From positions 1,674,001-1,738,000 of the forward strand of contig NZ_AP024713.1 of assembly GCF_019702925.1 (NCBI RefSeq): 64,000 nucleotides of DNA. Direction: 5' to 3'. Below, one piece after another: positions 44,944-54,260 of this stretch (its first letter is position 1; each line of letters begins with the position of its first letter). Below the pieces are notes generated by a model, which did not search any database, had not been told where the DNA came from, and was given only the letters and a program-made list of their open reading frames with translations. Source of the DNA: Campylobacter sp. 19-13652. Lineage in GTDB: Bacteria > Campylobacterota > Campylobacteria > Campylobacterales > Campylobacteraceae. The position numbers were made by a program, and so were the translations under genes.

Positions 44944-46608
44944 TTAAAACCACCCACTTTTCTTTGCATCCTTAAAAAACGCAACTAAAATCAAAATATT
45001 GACAAAAAACAGCGGACAACCCCCAGCGATAATCGCCGTCTGAATAGGCTTAAGTCCGCCAAGAGCTAGCAGTGTAACGCCAATAACTCCTACAAGCACA
45101 CTCCAGCCCACACGCACCCAAAGTGGCGGTTCCAAGTAGCCGCTAGCCTCTTTGCACGTACTCATCGCCAAAGTGTAGCTGCAAGCATTTATAAGCGTGA
45201 TCGTAGCGATAAAGCAAAGCACGAAAAAGCCCCACATAGTTATGGTAGGGAAAGGAAGTGCAGCCCAAGTCTCAATTATGCCACGAGCCAGTCCGTGAGT
45301 GGAGATTATAGTCGGTAAATCTATGGCGTTTGTTATCATTAAATTTATGGTGTTTGAACCAAGCACGGTCCAAAGCAGCCACGTAGTTGCCGTTAGCCCC
45401 GCCACCATACCCACGCACAGCTCACGCACACTCCTACCACGGCTAATGCGAGCTAGGAATATACACATCTGTATGCCATAAACTACCCACCACGCCCAGT
45501 AAAACACAGTCCAGCCCTGCGGAAAGCCACCAGCTCCTACGGCGTCTGTATAAAAGAGCATTCGCCCAAGGTTATTAAGCATAACGCCCACGCTATCAGT
45601 AAAATAATTAATCGTAAAGCCGCTAGCCCCCACGATAAAGACCCAGCCTAGCATTATTATCATTAGATAGCTTCGCACGTCGCTGGCTAGCTTTATGCCG
45701 CGGTTTAGTCCAAAAGCGACGCAAATGGCGTTAAATACGACCCAGCAGCTTATTATCATCGTGTCAAGCTCAAGCGAGCGTGGAATGCCAAAAAGATACT
45801 GCATACACTCAGTAACCAGCGGCGTAGCTAGCCCAAGGCTAGTGCCCATAGCTAGGATTAGAGCGACGATATAGACGTTGTCAATCAGCGTTCCCAGCCA
45901 GCCTTTTGCTAGCCTAGCCCCCACAGCTGCTTCTATCGTGCCGCTTGGGCGTATGACGTTAATCTTTTTAACAAACAAAAAATAGCCAAAAGCCACGCTA
46001 AGCAGGCTATAAGTCGCCCACGGCAGCGGCCCCCAGTGAAAGAGCGAGTAGGCTAAGCCCAGCTCACGAGCGGCTAGGGAGTTTGGCTCAAGATGAAATG
46101 GCGGCGTGGTAACGTAATAATAAATTTCAGCGCTGCCCCAGTATAGCACCGCAGCCGATGTGCAAGAAGCAAACATCATAAACACCCAGCTAAGCGTGCT
46201 AAACTCGGGCTTTTCATCGCCCAGCCTTTTATCGCCTATCTTGCCAAAGACTAGCCAAAACCAGCCAACTACCATCACGACCATATACCACTCAAAAGCC
46301 CAGCCCCAAGTGTTTGTAACATAGCTAAAAGTGGCGTTTATGACGCGGTTTGCGGCGTCTAGATCACGCACCACAAGATAGCCCAGCAAGCACACCACTG
46401 CAAGGGAAGGGAAGAAAACCTTTGGCTCAATGCTTGTTTTTGTTGATTTGGCTGGATTTGCATCTAAATCTAAAGCATTTTTCAAATCCGAACTATCCTG
46501 CGAAAAATTCGCACCACTTTTAAACCCACCCCCAGCAGTCTTATCTGGCTTTGATGGGCTTAAATTTACCGAGCTTTCGCTCAACTTAGTTTCTTTGCTG
46601 TTTTGCAT
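44944..46608 (-). CDS. caiT: BCCT-family L-carnitine/gamma-butyrobetaine transporter
   Basis: CaiT exchanges external carnitine or crotonobetaine for internal gamma-butyrobetaine. The 554-residue protein has twelve predicted membrane helices and the BCCT signature [30 protein letters not shown]. coli CaiT is about 504 residues; the excess is a Ser/Asn/Lys-rich cytoplasmic N-terminal tail (about 1-65) with no membrane or motif. It heads the minus arm behind a promoter/operator array, with a leader of about 300 nt. Confidence 0.92.
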   Translation of the reverse strand: MQNSKETKLSESSVNLSPSKPDKTAGGGFKSGANFSQDSSDLKNALDLDANPAKSTKTSIEPKVFFPSLAVVCLLGYLVVRDLDAANRVINATFSYVTNTWGWAFEWYMVVMVVGWFWLVFGKIGDKRLGDEKPEFSTLSWVFMMFASCTSAAVLYWGSAEIYYYVTTPPFHLEPNSLAARELGLAYSLFHWGPLPWATYSLLSVAFGYFLFVKKINVIRPSGTIEAAVGARLAKGWLGTLIDNVYIVALILAMGTSLGLATPLVTECMQYLFGIPRSLELDTMIISCWVVFNAICVAFGLNRGIKLASDVRSYLMIIMLGWVFIVGASGFTINYFTDSVGVMLNNLGRMLFYTDAVGAGGFPQGWTVFYWAWWVVYGIQMCIFLARISRGRSVRELCVGMVAGLTATTWLLWTVLGSNTINLMITNAIDLPTIISTHGLARGIIETWAALPFPTITMWGFFVLCFIATITLINACSYTLAMSTCKEASGYLEPPLWVRVGWSVLVGVIGVTLLALGGLKPIQTAIIAGGCPLFFVNILILVAFFKDAKKSGWF

Positions 46609-46885
46609 TTTGCCCTCCTTTTTATATTTTTATATTTATTTTTTTAACCTGTAAGTTTGACCACAAACCAACACAAATTCGCAAATGCCATCCTTGTCTA
46701 AATGATTAATGATTTGTTTAAATTTTTGCCTTATTAAAAGCAAAATAAATTTAATCTGCCACCCAAATAAAAACTTAAAAAAACCAATCAAAACCTTTAT
46801 TATTTATCTTTGCAAATACAATATTCAAACCATTAACCAAAAGAACAAAACATTCTAAACATGCTAATCAATATATAAAAACAAC

Positions 46886-46942
46886 TATAATCAAGTTATT
46901 TTTATAATCATGATTATATAACAACTATGATTAAATTGTCAA
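46886..46942 (-). promoter_or_regulatory. caiT promoter with two overlapping 33-bp operators
   Basis: On the minus strand TTGACA (46942-46937) and TATAAT (46918-46913) are spaced by 18 bp. Two operators overlap: O1 at 46903-46935 covers the -10 and spacer, and O2 at 46886-46918 runs from the -10 downstream. Both contain TAATCA and TGATTA half-sites with starts 23 bp apart. They share a perfect 16-bp palindrome, TATAATCATGATTATA (46903-46918). The array would allow strong repression of caiT. Confidence 0.8.
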
Positions 46943-47298
46943 TAGTTTTATAAAAAATTTTTATTATATTTTTTACTTAAGTTTTTTATAAAATTAAGCC
47001 AACTATCGCTTTCAGTCAAGGCTTTTTGAAATATTTTCTTATTATATTCATATAATATAATTTTTTAATTTTTAAAGTATAAATTTAAAAATATCTGCTT
47101 AAATTTTTATTTTAAAAACATTCATAGCAGATTTTTTTATAAAACCAAACCTAGAAAGAAGACGTGGAACAATAGGCAATATTTCCTAAATAAAAGCCTA
47201 AATTTAAAAAATTCAGTTTAAATATACAACAAAAGGCAAGATTACCACTTATTTTTATTTTAATTATTTAAATTAATTAAATTTTATAAAAAAACTAT

Positions 47299-47354
47299 TG
47301 ACTTTTTATTTATAGTTATTATATAATCACGATTATATAAATATCGTGATTATA
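47299..47354 (+). promoter_or_regulatory. fixA promoter and 33-bp operator
   Basis: TTGACT (47299-47304) and TATAAT (47322-47327) are spaced by 17 bp. A 12-bp perfect inverted repeat, TATAATCACGAT (47322-47333) and its complement (47343-47354), starts exactly at the -10 box and covers the transcription start. It matches caiT operator O1 in 26 of 33 positions and O2 in 24 of 33. The ribosome site AAGGAGA (47354-47360) abuts the operator. Confidence 0.85.
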
Positions 47355-47364
47355 AGGAGATACG

Positions 47365-48126
47365 ATGAATATTTTAGTATGTTGCAAGGTCGTACCACAA
47401 GAACAAGACATCGCAATAAATGCTGATAGAACGCTAAATTTAAGTAACGCAGGCGGCAAAATAAGCCAGTTTGACCTAAATGCAATCCAAGCCGGCGTGG
47501 ATATAAAAGCCAGCCTATCAGAAGCCAAACTCATAGGACTAAGCGTGGGCGGCGAGCTAGCAAACAGCCCAAAAATCAAAAAAGACCTGCTCTCAAGGGG
47601 GCTTGATGAGCTGTTTTTATCCACGCAAAGCGATATTTTGCCACCCAGCGACACCGCCTGCGTGCTAGCTGCGATGGCTAATCAGACGGGCTACTCGCTC
47701 ATCATCTGCGGTGATGGGTCTGGGGATTTTTACAGCTCGCAGGTGGGTATGCGGCTGGGGGCAAAGCTAGGCATAGCCGCCATTAGCGGCGTGAGTGAGA
47801 TAGTTAGCGTCGATGAAAGTAGGGTCGTGGTCTTAAGAGAGCTTGAGAATGAAACTCAAAAACTCGAGCTCGCCCTGCCAGCACTTTTGTGCGTATCCAC
47901 AGACATAAACACCCCAACCATACCCGGTATGAAGGCAATTTTAGCTGCGTCTAAAAAGCCAGCCAGCGAGCTTAGCGTGAGCCTTAACGCGGCTGGGGAC
48001 GTGGAGATTTTAAGCATTAAAGCCCCAGCACGAAAGCAGAGGCTTGGCGTGATAGTAAAGGGCGATAGCGATGAAATGATAGATAAGTTTATCCAAAATA
48101 TCAAGCACGTGGTTATGGCGGAGTGA
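47365..48126 (+). CDS. fixA: electron-transferring flavoprotein beta-type subunit FixA
   Basis: The 253-residue protein has the ETF beta pattern MNILVCCKVVPQEQ at the start, the central SLIICGDGSGDFYSSQVG and GMKAILAASKKP near the end. With FixB it forms the flavoprotein that feeds FixC and CaiA. It is the first gene of the plus arm. Confidence 0.9.
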   Translation: MNILVCCKVVPQEQDIAINADRTLNLSNAGGKISQFDLNAIQAGVDIKASLSEAKLIGLSVGGELANSPKIKKDLLSRGLDELFLSTQSDILPPSDTACVLAAMANQTGYSLIICGDGSGDFYSSQVGMRLGAKLGIAAISGVSEIVSVDESRVVVLRELENETQKLELALPALLCVSTDINTPTIPGMKAILAASKKPASELSVSLNAAGDVEILSIKAPARKQRLGVIVKGDSDEMIDKFIQNIKHVVMAE

Positions 48127-48493
48127 TGAATTTAAACAGCTAGGGCAAGCTGCGTTAAATGCGTTTGCAGGCTGCTTTGTATGGGGCTTGCGTGCTAATG
48201 TGCGTTTTAAGGCTTTATCAGGGTGCTTGCCAGCTTTTGCAGGCAAAGGCTTCTTGCCACGCTTTGAATTAAGCCTGCTGTTTAAATTTAAAGTTCTTTA
48301 AAATATGCAGCCTAGCCTTTTACGGCAGGAGGCATAGATGTGCCGTCCGCATCGCAGGCAAAGCTGGCTGGGGCTGGGGGCTTGCGTGAGCCGTTTAAAT
48401 TTAAAGCTGGCAAAAGCAAAAGCGTCAGGCAAGGCAGAAGCGTCAAAAACCGCCACGCCCCAAAAGCAAAAACAAATTTAAAAAGGAGCAAAA
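48127..48493 (+). other. fixA-fixB spacer with GC-rich repeats
   Basis: A 367-bp spacer, unlike the few bases usual between fixA and fixB. No gene is seen. It contains several GGCTTGC/GCAGGC-type short repeats and four AAATTTAAA-like strings, including TTTAAATTTAAAG twice. It resembles an inserted intergenic repeat, but the family A and B blocks are absent. The ribosome site of fixB (AAAAGGAG) is at the end. Confidence 0.5.
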
Positions 48494-49402
48494 ATGAGCG
48501 TTTATATCTACGCCGATACGGCAAGCAGGCTAGCGGAGCTAATCAGTGCAGCTGCAAGCCTAAGTGAGGATTTTAGCGTCATCGTGACAACAAGCGAGAT
48601 AACAAAGCTAGCCAGCGAGCTGGGTGCTAGCAAAATAGTGCAGATAAACGGCAGCAGCGAAATAGCAGAGAGCAATGCCGAAACCATCGCTAGCGTCGTA
48701 AATGGGGGCGGCGTGCTACTACTAGCTAGCACAAGAAGCGGCAAAGCCCTAGCCGCACTGCTTGGCGAGAGCTTAAAAGCTGGCGTATGCACCGAAGCCC
48801 TAAGCCTAAGCAAAAGCGACGCAGGCGTGCTGTGCGAAAAGATGGTCTACGGAGGGCTTGCCATAAGCGAGCAGCTAATCAAAACCGACCTAGCCATAAT
48901 CGCTCTAGCTGCTGGCAGCTACCCACCAGCCACACCAAATCCAAAAGATAGCGAAGTAAAAAGCGTCGAATTTATTCCGCCAAAGCAAGCCATAAAGCTA
49001 ATAAAAACCACTCCAAAGCAAGCCAGCAGTGTGGAGCTAGCAAAGGCAAAGAAAATCGTCGCAGTGGGGCGTGGCTTCTCACGCAGGGACGACCTAGCCA
49101 TGACACAAAGCCTGTGCGAGATAGTAGGTGCCGAGCTAGGCTGCACTCGCCCCATAGCAGAAAGCGAGCGGTGGCTGGATAGGGACAGATACATCGGCAT
49201 TTCAAGCGTGATGGCTAAGCCGCAAATCTACATCGGCATAGGCGTGAGCGGACAGGTCCAGCATATGGTCGGCGTGAAGGATAGCGAGAAAATTATCGCC
49301 ATAAACAAGGACGAAAACGCCCCTATTTTTGAGTATGCAGACTACGGCATAGTGGGGGATTTAAATAAAATTTTACCAAGGCTAATAGCGGCTTTGGGCT
49401 AG
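48494..49402 (+). CDS. fixB: electron-transferring flavoprotein alpha-type subunit FixB
   Basis: The 302-residue protein has the C-terminal ETF alpha FAD-binding signature in the form YIGIGVSGQVQHMVGVKDSEK then IIAINKDENAPIFEYADYGIVGDL (shown in parts). It forms the FAD-holding partner of FixA. It lies 18 bp before caiD. Confidence 0.92.
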   Translation: MSVYIYADTASRLAELISAAASLSEDFSVIVTTSEITKLASELGASKIVQINGSSEIAESNAETIASVVNGGGVLLLASTRSGKALAALLGESLKAGVCTEALSLSKSDAGVLCEKMVYGGLAISEQLIKTDLAIIALAAGSYPPATPNPKDSEVKSVEFIPPKQAIKLIKTTPKQASSVELAKAKKIVAVGRGFSRRDDLAMTQSLCEIVGAELGCTRPIAESERWLDRDRYIGISSVMAKPQIYIGIGVSGQVQHMVGVKDSEKIIAINKDENAPIFEYADYGIVGDLNKILPRLIAALG

Positions 49403-49420
49403 GGAAAAAAGGGGGAGAAA

Positions 49421-50206
49421 ATGAAAGATTATCACGGAAGTGCCGAGCTAATTAGCACGCTTAAAGATGGAATTTTAACGCTAAAAATCAACCGCCCACA
49501 CAAGCGAAACGCTCTAAACGGCGAGACTTCGGCTAAGATGGAGGAGATATTAAATTTAGCCGAAAGCGACACAGAAGTAAGAGTTATAATTGTAACCGGC
49601 GAAGGGGAGAAAAGCTTTTGTGCTGGGGAGGATTTAAGCGAGCTAAGCGAGAGTGGCGAGTGCCAGACTATCACGGCTCACGGCTTTGGCGGGCTAACAA
49701 ACAGGCTATCGACCAAGCCCATAATAGCCGCTGTAAATGGTGTTGCTGTGGGCGGAGGAATGGAGATAGCCCTAGCCTGCGATATAGTCATCGCCTGCGA
49801 GGGGGCTAGGTTTGGTCTGCCTGAGGTAAAGGTGGGGCTAATCGCCTCCACAGGTGGGCTAGTGCGAATGGGGCGAGAACTACCAAGAAAGGTCGCTATG
49901 CAAATGTGTCTAACCGGCGAGCTAATAAATGCCCAAAGAGCCAAAGAAATAGGCATCATAAACGAAGTAGTAAGCAGTGAAAGCCTAATACCACGAGCCG
50001 TAGAGCTAGCTGGCGTGATAGCCAAAAACGCTCCACTGTCTTTAAAATTTACAAAGCAGATAATCCATCAATCTGGCTCAATGTCGCTTGAAGATGCGAT
50101 GCGGCTAAGCGACATCGCCTACCGCTACATCGAAAAAACCGAAGACGGCGTGGAGGGGCCGCTGGCTTTTATGCAAAAGCGTGAGCCAAAGTGGAAAGGT
50201 AAATAA
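49421..50206 (+). CDS. caiD: carnitinyl-CoA dehydratase
   Basis: CaiD is a crotonase-family enzyme that reversibly hydrates crotonobetainyl-CoA to carnitinyl-CoA. The 261-residue protein has the oxyanion-hole loops AGEDLSEL and GGGMEIALACD, and the catalytic Glu-bearing FGLPEVKVGLIASTGG. Length equals E. coli CaiD. It is followed directly by family A element A5. Confidence 0.93.
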   Translation: MKDYHGSAELISTLKDGILTLKINRPHKRNALNGETSAKMEEILNLAESDTEVRVIIVTGEGEKSFCAGEDLSELSESGECQTITAHGFGGLTNRLSTKPIIAAVNGVAVGGGMEIALACDIVIACEGARFGLPEVKVGLIASTGGLVRMGRELPRKVAMQMCLTGELINAQRAKEIGIINEVVSSESLIPRAVELAGVIAKNAPLSLKFTKQIIHQSGSMSLEDAMRLSDIAYRYIEKTEDGVEGPLAFMQKREPKWKGK

Positions 50207-50221
50207 GCCAAGCGATTAGGT

Positions 50222-50352
50222 GAGCTTGTCTCGCTTCGCCATACAGCGCTCTATTTAAATTTTGCTCGGTCATTACCAAAGAGGTAACTCCCATCGCAAA
50301 ATTTAAATCCGCCTTGTTTGGCTGTGCGATACGTCGCATCTAGTCGTTCCTT
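50222..50352 (+). repeat. family A structured element A5 (after caiD)
   Basis: Follows the caiD stop by about 15 bp, plus orientation: GAGCTTGTCTCGC ... GCGATACGTCGCAT. Outer arms GTCTCGC/GCGATAC (50228-50234, 50326-50332), inner perfect 13-bp stem ATTTAAATTTTGC (50253-50265, 50296-50308). The central hairpin is TTACC/GGTAA instead of CATACT/AGTATG, a change of both arms that keeps pairing, while CTCGGTC and CTCCC flanks stay the same. Confidence 0.8.
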
Positions 50353-50401
50353 ATTTTTATTAGGTGGAATTTAACTTCCCAATCCGCCCAAAGGAGAAAA
50401 A

Positions 50402-50509
50402 ATGAGTGAGATTATTTTTAGTGTATTTGTGGGGCTTACTCTCGTACTTACTGGGGTGGTTTTCGTGCGGACGATAAGTAAAGAAAGCAAGCTAGGAAAG
50501 AGAATATGA
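50402..50509 (+). CDS. small single-helix symporter accessory protein
   Basis: A 35-residue protein with one membrane helix (about 4-22) followed by a basic tail KESKLGKRI. AAAGGAG lies 7 bases before its ATG, and its stop overlaps the symporter start (ATGA), so the two are translated together. Small one-helix partners encoded just before sodium:solute symporters are known in other bacteria. Function is likely to stabilise the transporter. Confidence 0.8.
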   Translation: MSEIIFSVFVGLTLVLTGVVFVRTISKESKLGKRI

Positions 50510-52101
50510 ATATCTATCTTGCTGGCATATTTTTGGGGCTTTTGTTTTATCTAGCTATTGGGCTTTGGGCTGGGCGTAGGGTAAAAAGCTTAGATGATTA
50601 TTACGTCAGCGGCAGAAACGCCACTACGCTTTTTATCGCTGGGACTATGTTTGCCTCGATGCTAAGTACAAACGGCTTTATGGGCGATACGGCGTATGCG
50701 TATAGCGGCAATATCACCACGCTTTTTATTATTAATACCCTTTGTGCTTGTGGCTATGTCATAGGTCCGCTTTACTTTGGTAGATACATTAGACGCGCAC
50801 AGGTAAATACTATGCCTAGCTATTTTAGGCTTCGTTTTAATAGCAGGCGCATTCAAATTCTATCTGGGCTTATAGTTACGGTTTCTCTTGGTGCTTATTT
50901 GCTAAGCGTCCTGCAAGCTACTGGCATACTAATGCAAAGCCTAACGGGGCTAGATAGGCTAAGCTGCCTTTTAATCAGCTTTGCGGCGATTTTGCTTTTT
51001 ACGCTTTACTCAGGCTCAAAGGGCGTCATACTCATTGACACGGCTATGTGCGTGTGCTTTTTGCTTTCGACCATTTTTGTGGGATATTATGTCTTTGAAA
51101 ATGCCGGCGGACTTGCAAGCCTGGTTGAGCGTCTCACACTTAATCCAAACGCCCCAAAAGACCTACTAAGCTATCACGGCAATACAGGAGAGCAAAGCCC
51201 CTTTACTACTATTATCTACGGCGTTACGCTTGGCATAGTCTGGCTTATCACCGTCGCTGTTAGCCCCTGGCAGGCTGGGCGAAATTTAATAGCAAAAGAT
51301 GAGCATACCATTTTTCGTTCTGGCATCATCTCAGCCATTCTTACTATCTATTTTTTGCTGTTTTTATACCTTATCGCCATTGCGATGATTGAGATTTATC
51401 CTAATATGCCACGCCCTGAAAACGTCATCATCTATGCCGCTTACGAACTAGCCCCAAAGGCTTTGGGGGCGTTTTTGCTCACTGGCATACTCTCAGCTGG
51501 ACTTAGTTCAGCTACAACATTTTTATCCGTCGTTAGTTTTAGCATTGCAGATGATGTTTTGGGGATTAAGCTTGACTCTGAAGCCGCTCAACTTAAGCTT
51601 ACTAGGCTAATTATCCTAGCCGTTAGTGTGGCGGTGCTTGTTATGGCGTATTTTGAGCTGGCTAGCATTAGGATTATAGCGTGGTTTGCTAGCACGATTA
51701 TCGCGGCTTCGTGGGGGTATGTGGCGTTTGCTAGCGTGTGGAGTGGGCGATTGAATGAAAGGGCGGCGTTTTACTCGATGATAGGGGGCTTTGCGGGCTA
51801 TTTGGGGGCTAAGGCCGCCACTGCTGCTGGGCTTTTTAGCCTGCCAGCGTGGCTTGATGCGTTTTTTGTGGGGCTAGCTATTAGCGTGGTGCTTGGCGTG
51901 GCTTTTTCTGGCAAGCAGAGCAAGAGTGAGAGAGCGTTTTTAAAAGCCTTGCACGAGCTGCCTAAAAGCGAGCAAAAGGGCAGCGAATACAGGCAGGACA
52001 TCCGCTACGGCTACGCTTTTATTGCGGCTGGCGTAATGATAATGCTGTTTTTAATAATCCACTGGGCGATACCATATAATAAAACGCTAGGAAGGTTTTA
52101 A
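50506..52101 (+). CDS. sodium:solute symporter (SSS family)
   Basis: The 531-residue membrane protein has about thirteen helices and the SSS patterns, with the early YYVSGRNATT loop, GYVIGPLYFGRYIRR and ILSAGLSSATTFLSVV. Such symporters import proline, pantothenate, acetate, sugars or betaines with sodium. The context suggests a trimethylammonium or short organic acid substrate, but the sequence does not decide. It is the last gene before a large family B element. Confidence 0.85.
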   Translation: MNIYLAGIFLGLLFYLAIGLWAGRRVKSLDDYYVSGRNATTLFIAGTMFASMLSTNGFMGDTAYAYSGNITTLFIINTLCACGYVIGPLYFGRYIRRAQVNTMPSYFRLRFNSRRIQILSGLIVTVSLGAYLLSVLQATGILMQSLTGLDRLSCLLISFAAILLFTLYSGSKGVILIDTAMCVCFLLSTIFVGYYVFENAGGLASLVERLTLNPNAPKDLLSYHGNTGEQSPFTTIIYGVTLGIVWLITVAVSPWQAGRNLIAKDEHTIFRSGIISAILTIYFLLFLYLIAIAMIEIYPNMPRPENVIIYAAYELAPKALGAFLLTGILSAGLSSATTFLSVVSFSIADDVLGIKLDSEAAQLKLTRLIILAVSVAVLVMAYFELASIRIIAWFASTIIAASWGYVAFASVWSGRLNERAAFYSMIGGFAGYLGAKAATAAGLFSLPAWLDAFFVGLAISVVLGVAFSGKQSKSERAFLKALHELPKSEQKGSEYRQDIRYGYAFIAAGVMIMLFLIIHWAIPYNKTLGRF

Positions 52102-52110
52102 ATAGGCTGG

Positions 52111-52484
52111 CTGGCAAGCCAAATGCCACGTATATGAGTGGCTTATCTATCGCTCGCATCACAGGGCGATACGCTCCGCTCACTCTCTTACGGCACGCAA
52201 GCCCAGCAGTGGGCTTGCTAGGACTACGTCCTGCCGCCGCTCCCCAGATTTTTACAGCAATACGAAGGAGCTGCTAAAAATCGTGCCGCCAATGCGTAGC
52301 AGTGGCGGTCATACCTTACGGTACTGGCACAGGAGTGTCGGCAAGTCCGCAGGACTTAGGACGACGACTGCTCGTCGTCCGTGCCATAAGCGAGTAGGCG
52401 AGTATATTGCAAGGCAATACGAGCCGCATAAAGTAGTGGCGTTGGGCTTGTATTATGGCTTAAAATTTGTAATTAAAAAATCAT
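52111..52484 (+). repeat. family B multi-hairpin element B1
   Basis: Starts about 10 bp after the symporter stop. The 5' block (52113-52180) contains GGCTTA...GCATCACAGGGCGATA; the 3' block (52455-52484) is TGGCTTAAAATTTGTAATTA. Between them is a string of separate hairpins, for example GCAAGCCC/GGGCTTGC (52197-52218), AGGACtACGTCCT, AAGTCCgcAGGACTT and ACGACGACtgctCGTCGTC. The reading frame across it is not a plausible protein. Confidence 0.75.
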
Positions 52485-52505
52485 TTAAATTTAAAAGGGG
52501 CGGAT

Positions 52506-53468
52506 ATGCTGGATAAAAACAAAATAGACGTTTTAAGCGAGATTTCAGCACAGATGAAGCAGGCTTTAAGTCTAAGCAAAGAGCATTCGGTTAGCCTAGG
52601 CGCGGACGCTAGCTTAGAGCAGATGAGGGCGGCGTATGAGGCGGAGCGGAGATTTTGGAATGAGGGCGGCGCAGAGATGGCAAAAAGCCGTGAGGCGAGT
52701 TTTGAATTTGACGGCAAAAGGCTCGGACTAAGGCTACACTATCCTAGCGATACGCCTTGCGGGGCGATATTTTTCATTCACGGCGGCGGCTGGGTGCTAG
52801 GCAGCCTAGATACACACGACCGAATGGCAAGGACGCTAGCAAAGCACGCAAACGCCGTTACTATCGCCGTTGATTACTCCCTAGCCCCAGAGACAAAATA
52901 CCCCACGCAGATAAACGAGTGCGTGGCGGCTGCAAGGCACGTCATCGCCCACGCCGATAGCTTTGACTTAAGCGATGATAAATTCGCGCTTTTTGGAGAT
53001 AGTGCTGGGGCAAATTTATGCCTGGCTAGCCAGCTTATGCTAAGGCAAAACGAGCCAGAGCTTGCGGATAAATTTAAAGCTCTGCTGCTATTTTACGGCA
53101 TTTATGGGCTTAAAGGCTCCGTCTCGCAAAGCCTGCTAGGCGGCGAGTGGGACGGGCTAAGCGCGGCTGATATAGAGTATTATTACGATATGTATTTAAG
53201 CTTTCCAAAAGAGCGTAGTGATAGCCTTGTAAATATCTTTAATGCCGATTTATCAGGGCTTCCTGCTAGCTTTATCGCCTCGTGCGAGTTTGACCCGCTC
53301 AAAGACGATAGTCGCTTGCTTTTTGAGATTTTAAAACGCAGGGGCAGGAGCGAGTATAGGGAATATAAGGGCGTCTTGCACGCATTTTTGCATTATACAA
53401 AGACACTTGACACGGCAAATGAAGCCTTAAAGGACGCTGGAGAGTTTGTAAGGGCTGCTTTTATATAA
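52506..53468 (+). CDS. acetyl-hydrolase of the HSL family
   Basis: The 320-residue protein has the hormone-sensitive-lipase oxyanion motif HGGGW, the nucleophile elbow GDSAG, the acidic residue in CEFDPLKDD and the catalytic His in GVLHAFLHY. It would act on short acyl esters, possibly acylcarnitines given the neighbours, but that is inference. A GGGGCGG-type ribosome region precedes the ATG. Confidence 0.85.
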   Translation: MLDKNKIDVLSEISAQMKQALSLSKEHSVSLGADASLEQMRAAYEAERRFWNEGGAEMAKSREASFEFDGKRLGLRLHYPSDTPCGAIFFIHGGGWVLGSLDTHDRMARTLAKHANAVTIAVDYSLAPETKYPTQINECVAAARHVIAHADSFDLSDDKFALFGDSAGANLCLASQLMLRQNEPELADKFKALLLFYGIYGLKGSVSQSLLGGEWDGLSAADIEYYYDMYLSFPKERSDSLVNIFNADLSGLPASFIASCEFDPLKDDSRLLFEILKRRGRSEYREYKGVLHAFLHYTKTLDTANEALKDAGEFVRAAFI

Positions 53469-53643
53469 ATTTAATCCCAGTAATACTTTGAGAAAAAAAT
53501 TAAGTAAAATATATAAAATTATATTAAGTTTTTAAGCATTAAATAATACAAAAGCCATTAAAATTTGAGTGTTTTTGGCATTTGCAAGTATGATTTATTG
53601 CTACATTTGCAAAGCTATGGATTAAATTTAATAAAGGATAAAA

Positions 53644-54243
53644 ATGAAAAAGGCTATGCTGATTTTTAGTGCTTGTGCCTGCCTTGCTTTTGGGCAGAGT
53701 GGCTTTTTAAAAGAGCATATTAAGGTATCGCAAGATGGCAAATTTATAGGCTTTGCCACAGTGCTTACGCCAGTTGAGATACTCTCGCAAAATGCCAAAA
53801 ATGCAAAAGTAAAGGTATCTGGATTTGTCAATGAAAATTATCAAGAAAAGCTAGTCAAAGACCCGCAAAAATATGAAGAGTATCTCATCTTTGCAGACGA
53901 AAACGACAATGCTAGCTTTAAAGGAGAAAGTAATCCATTTATTAAAGTTTTAAAAAAGGCTGAGGATGAATACGGCGAGATTTGGCTTGAGTCTGAGCTA
54001 AGCTTTGATCTGCCTAGTAGTGCTATCGTCGCTAGTCCAGACGAGCTATACGCAAAGGCAAAGAGCGAGTACGAGCAGGTCTGCTCGGCGTGTCATCACC
54101 TGCACGCTCCTAGTGAGTTTAGCGTGAGTCAATGGCCGTTTGCGATTGAGAGTATGGAAAGTGGCGGCTTTGTCGTGCTAGAACCAGCCCAAAAAGATCT
54201 GATCATAAAATACCTGCAACACAACGCAAAAGACGCAAAATAA
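53644..54243 (+). CDS. periplasmic cytochrome c partner of TorA (Cj0265c-like)
   Basis: The 199-residue protein has a signal peptide (1-17) and one haem motif CSACHH near residue 148, in a C-terminal mono-haem domain. It lies 17 bp before a TorA-type gene. The same pair is remembered in C. jejuni (Cj0265c-Cj0264c), where it supports TMAO and DMSO respiration. A ribosome site AAAGGA precedes the ATG. Confidence 0.85.
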   Translation: MKKAMLIFSACACLAFGQSGFLKEHIKVSQDGKFIGFATVLTPVEILSQNAKNAKVKVSGFVNENYQEKLVKDPQKYEEYLIFADENDNASFKGESNPFIKVLKKAEDEYGEIWLESELSFDLPSSAIVASPDELYAKAKSEYEQVCSACHHLHAPSEFSVSQWPFAIESMESGGFVVLEPAQKDLIIKYLQHNAKDAK

Positions 54244-54260
54244 ATTTAAAGGAGATAGTT

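Larger units (their letters stand above)
46609..47364. promoter_or_regulatory. divergent control region between caiT and fixA
   Basis: About 755 bp of very AT-rich DNA. It holds a promoter/operator set near each end and nothing coding in the roughly 360 bp between them. The 5' leader of caiT (46609 to about 46905) is long and T-rich with no clear riboswitch fold recognised by eye. The fixA leader is only about 30 nt. Confidence 0.8.

Noticed and set aside
46903-46918. 16-bp palindrome as an FNR or CRP site
   Set aside because: Does not fit TTGAT-N4-ATCAA or TGTGA-N6-TCACA; the 33-bp pattern shared with fixA explains it better.
52111-52484. CRISPR array or integron in the hairpin-rich region
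   Set aside because: The hairpins differ in sequence and spacing; there are no uniform repeats, cas genes or integrase.
52283-52516. Plus-strand frame of 77 codons over element B1
   Set aside because: Composed of the hairpin repeats, no family match, unlike codon use of neighbours.
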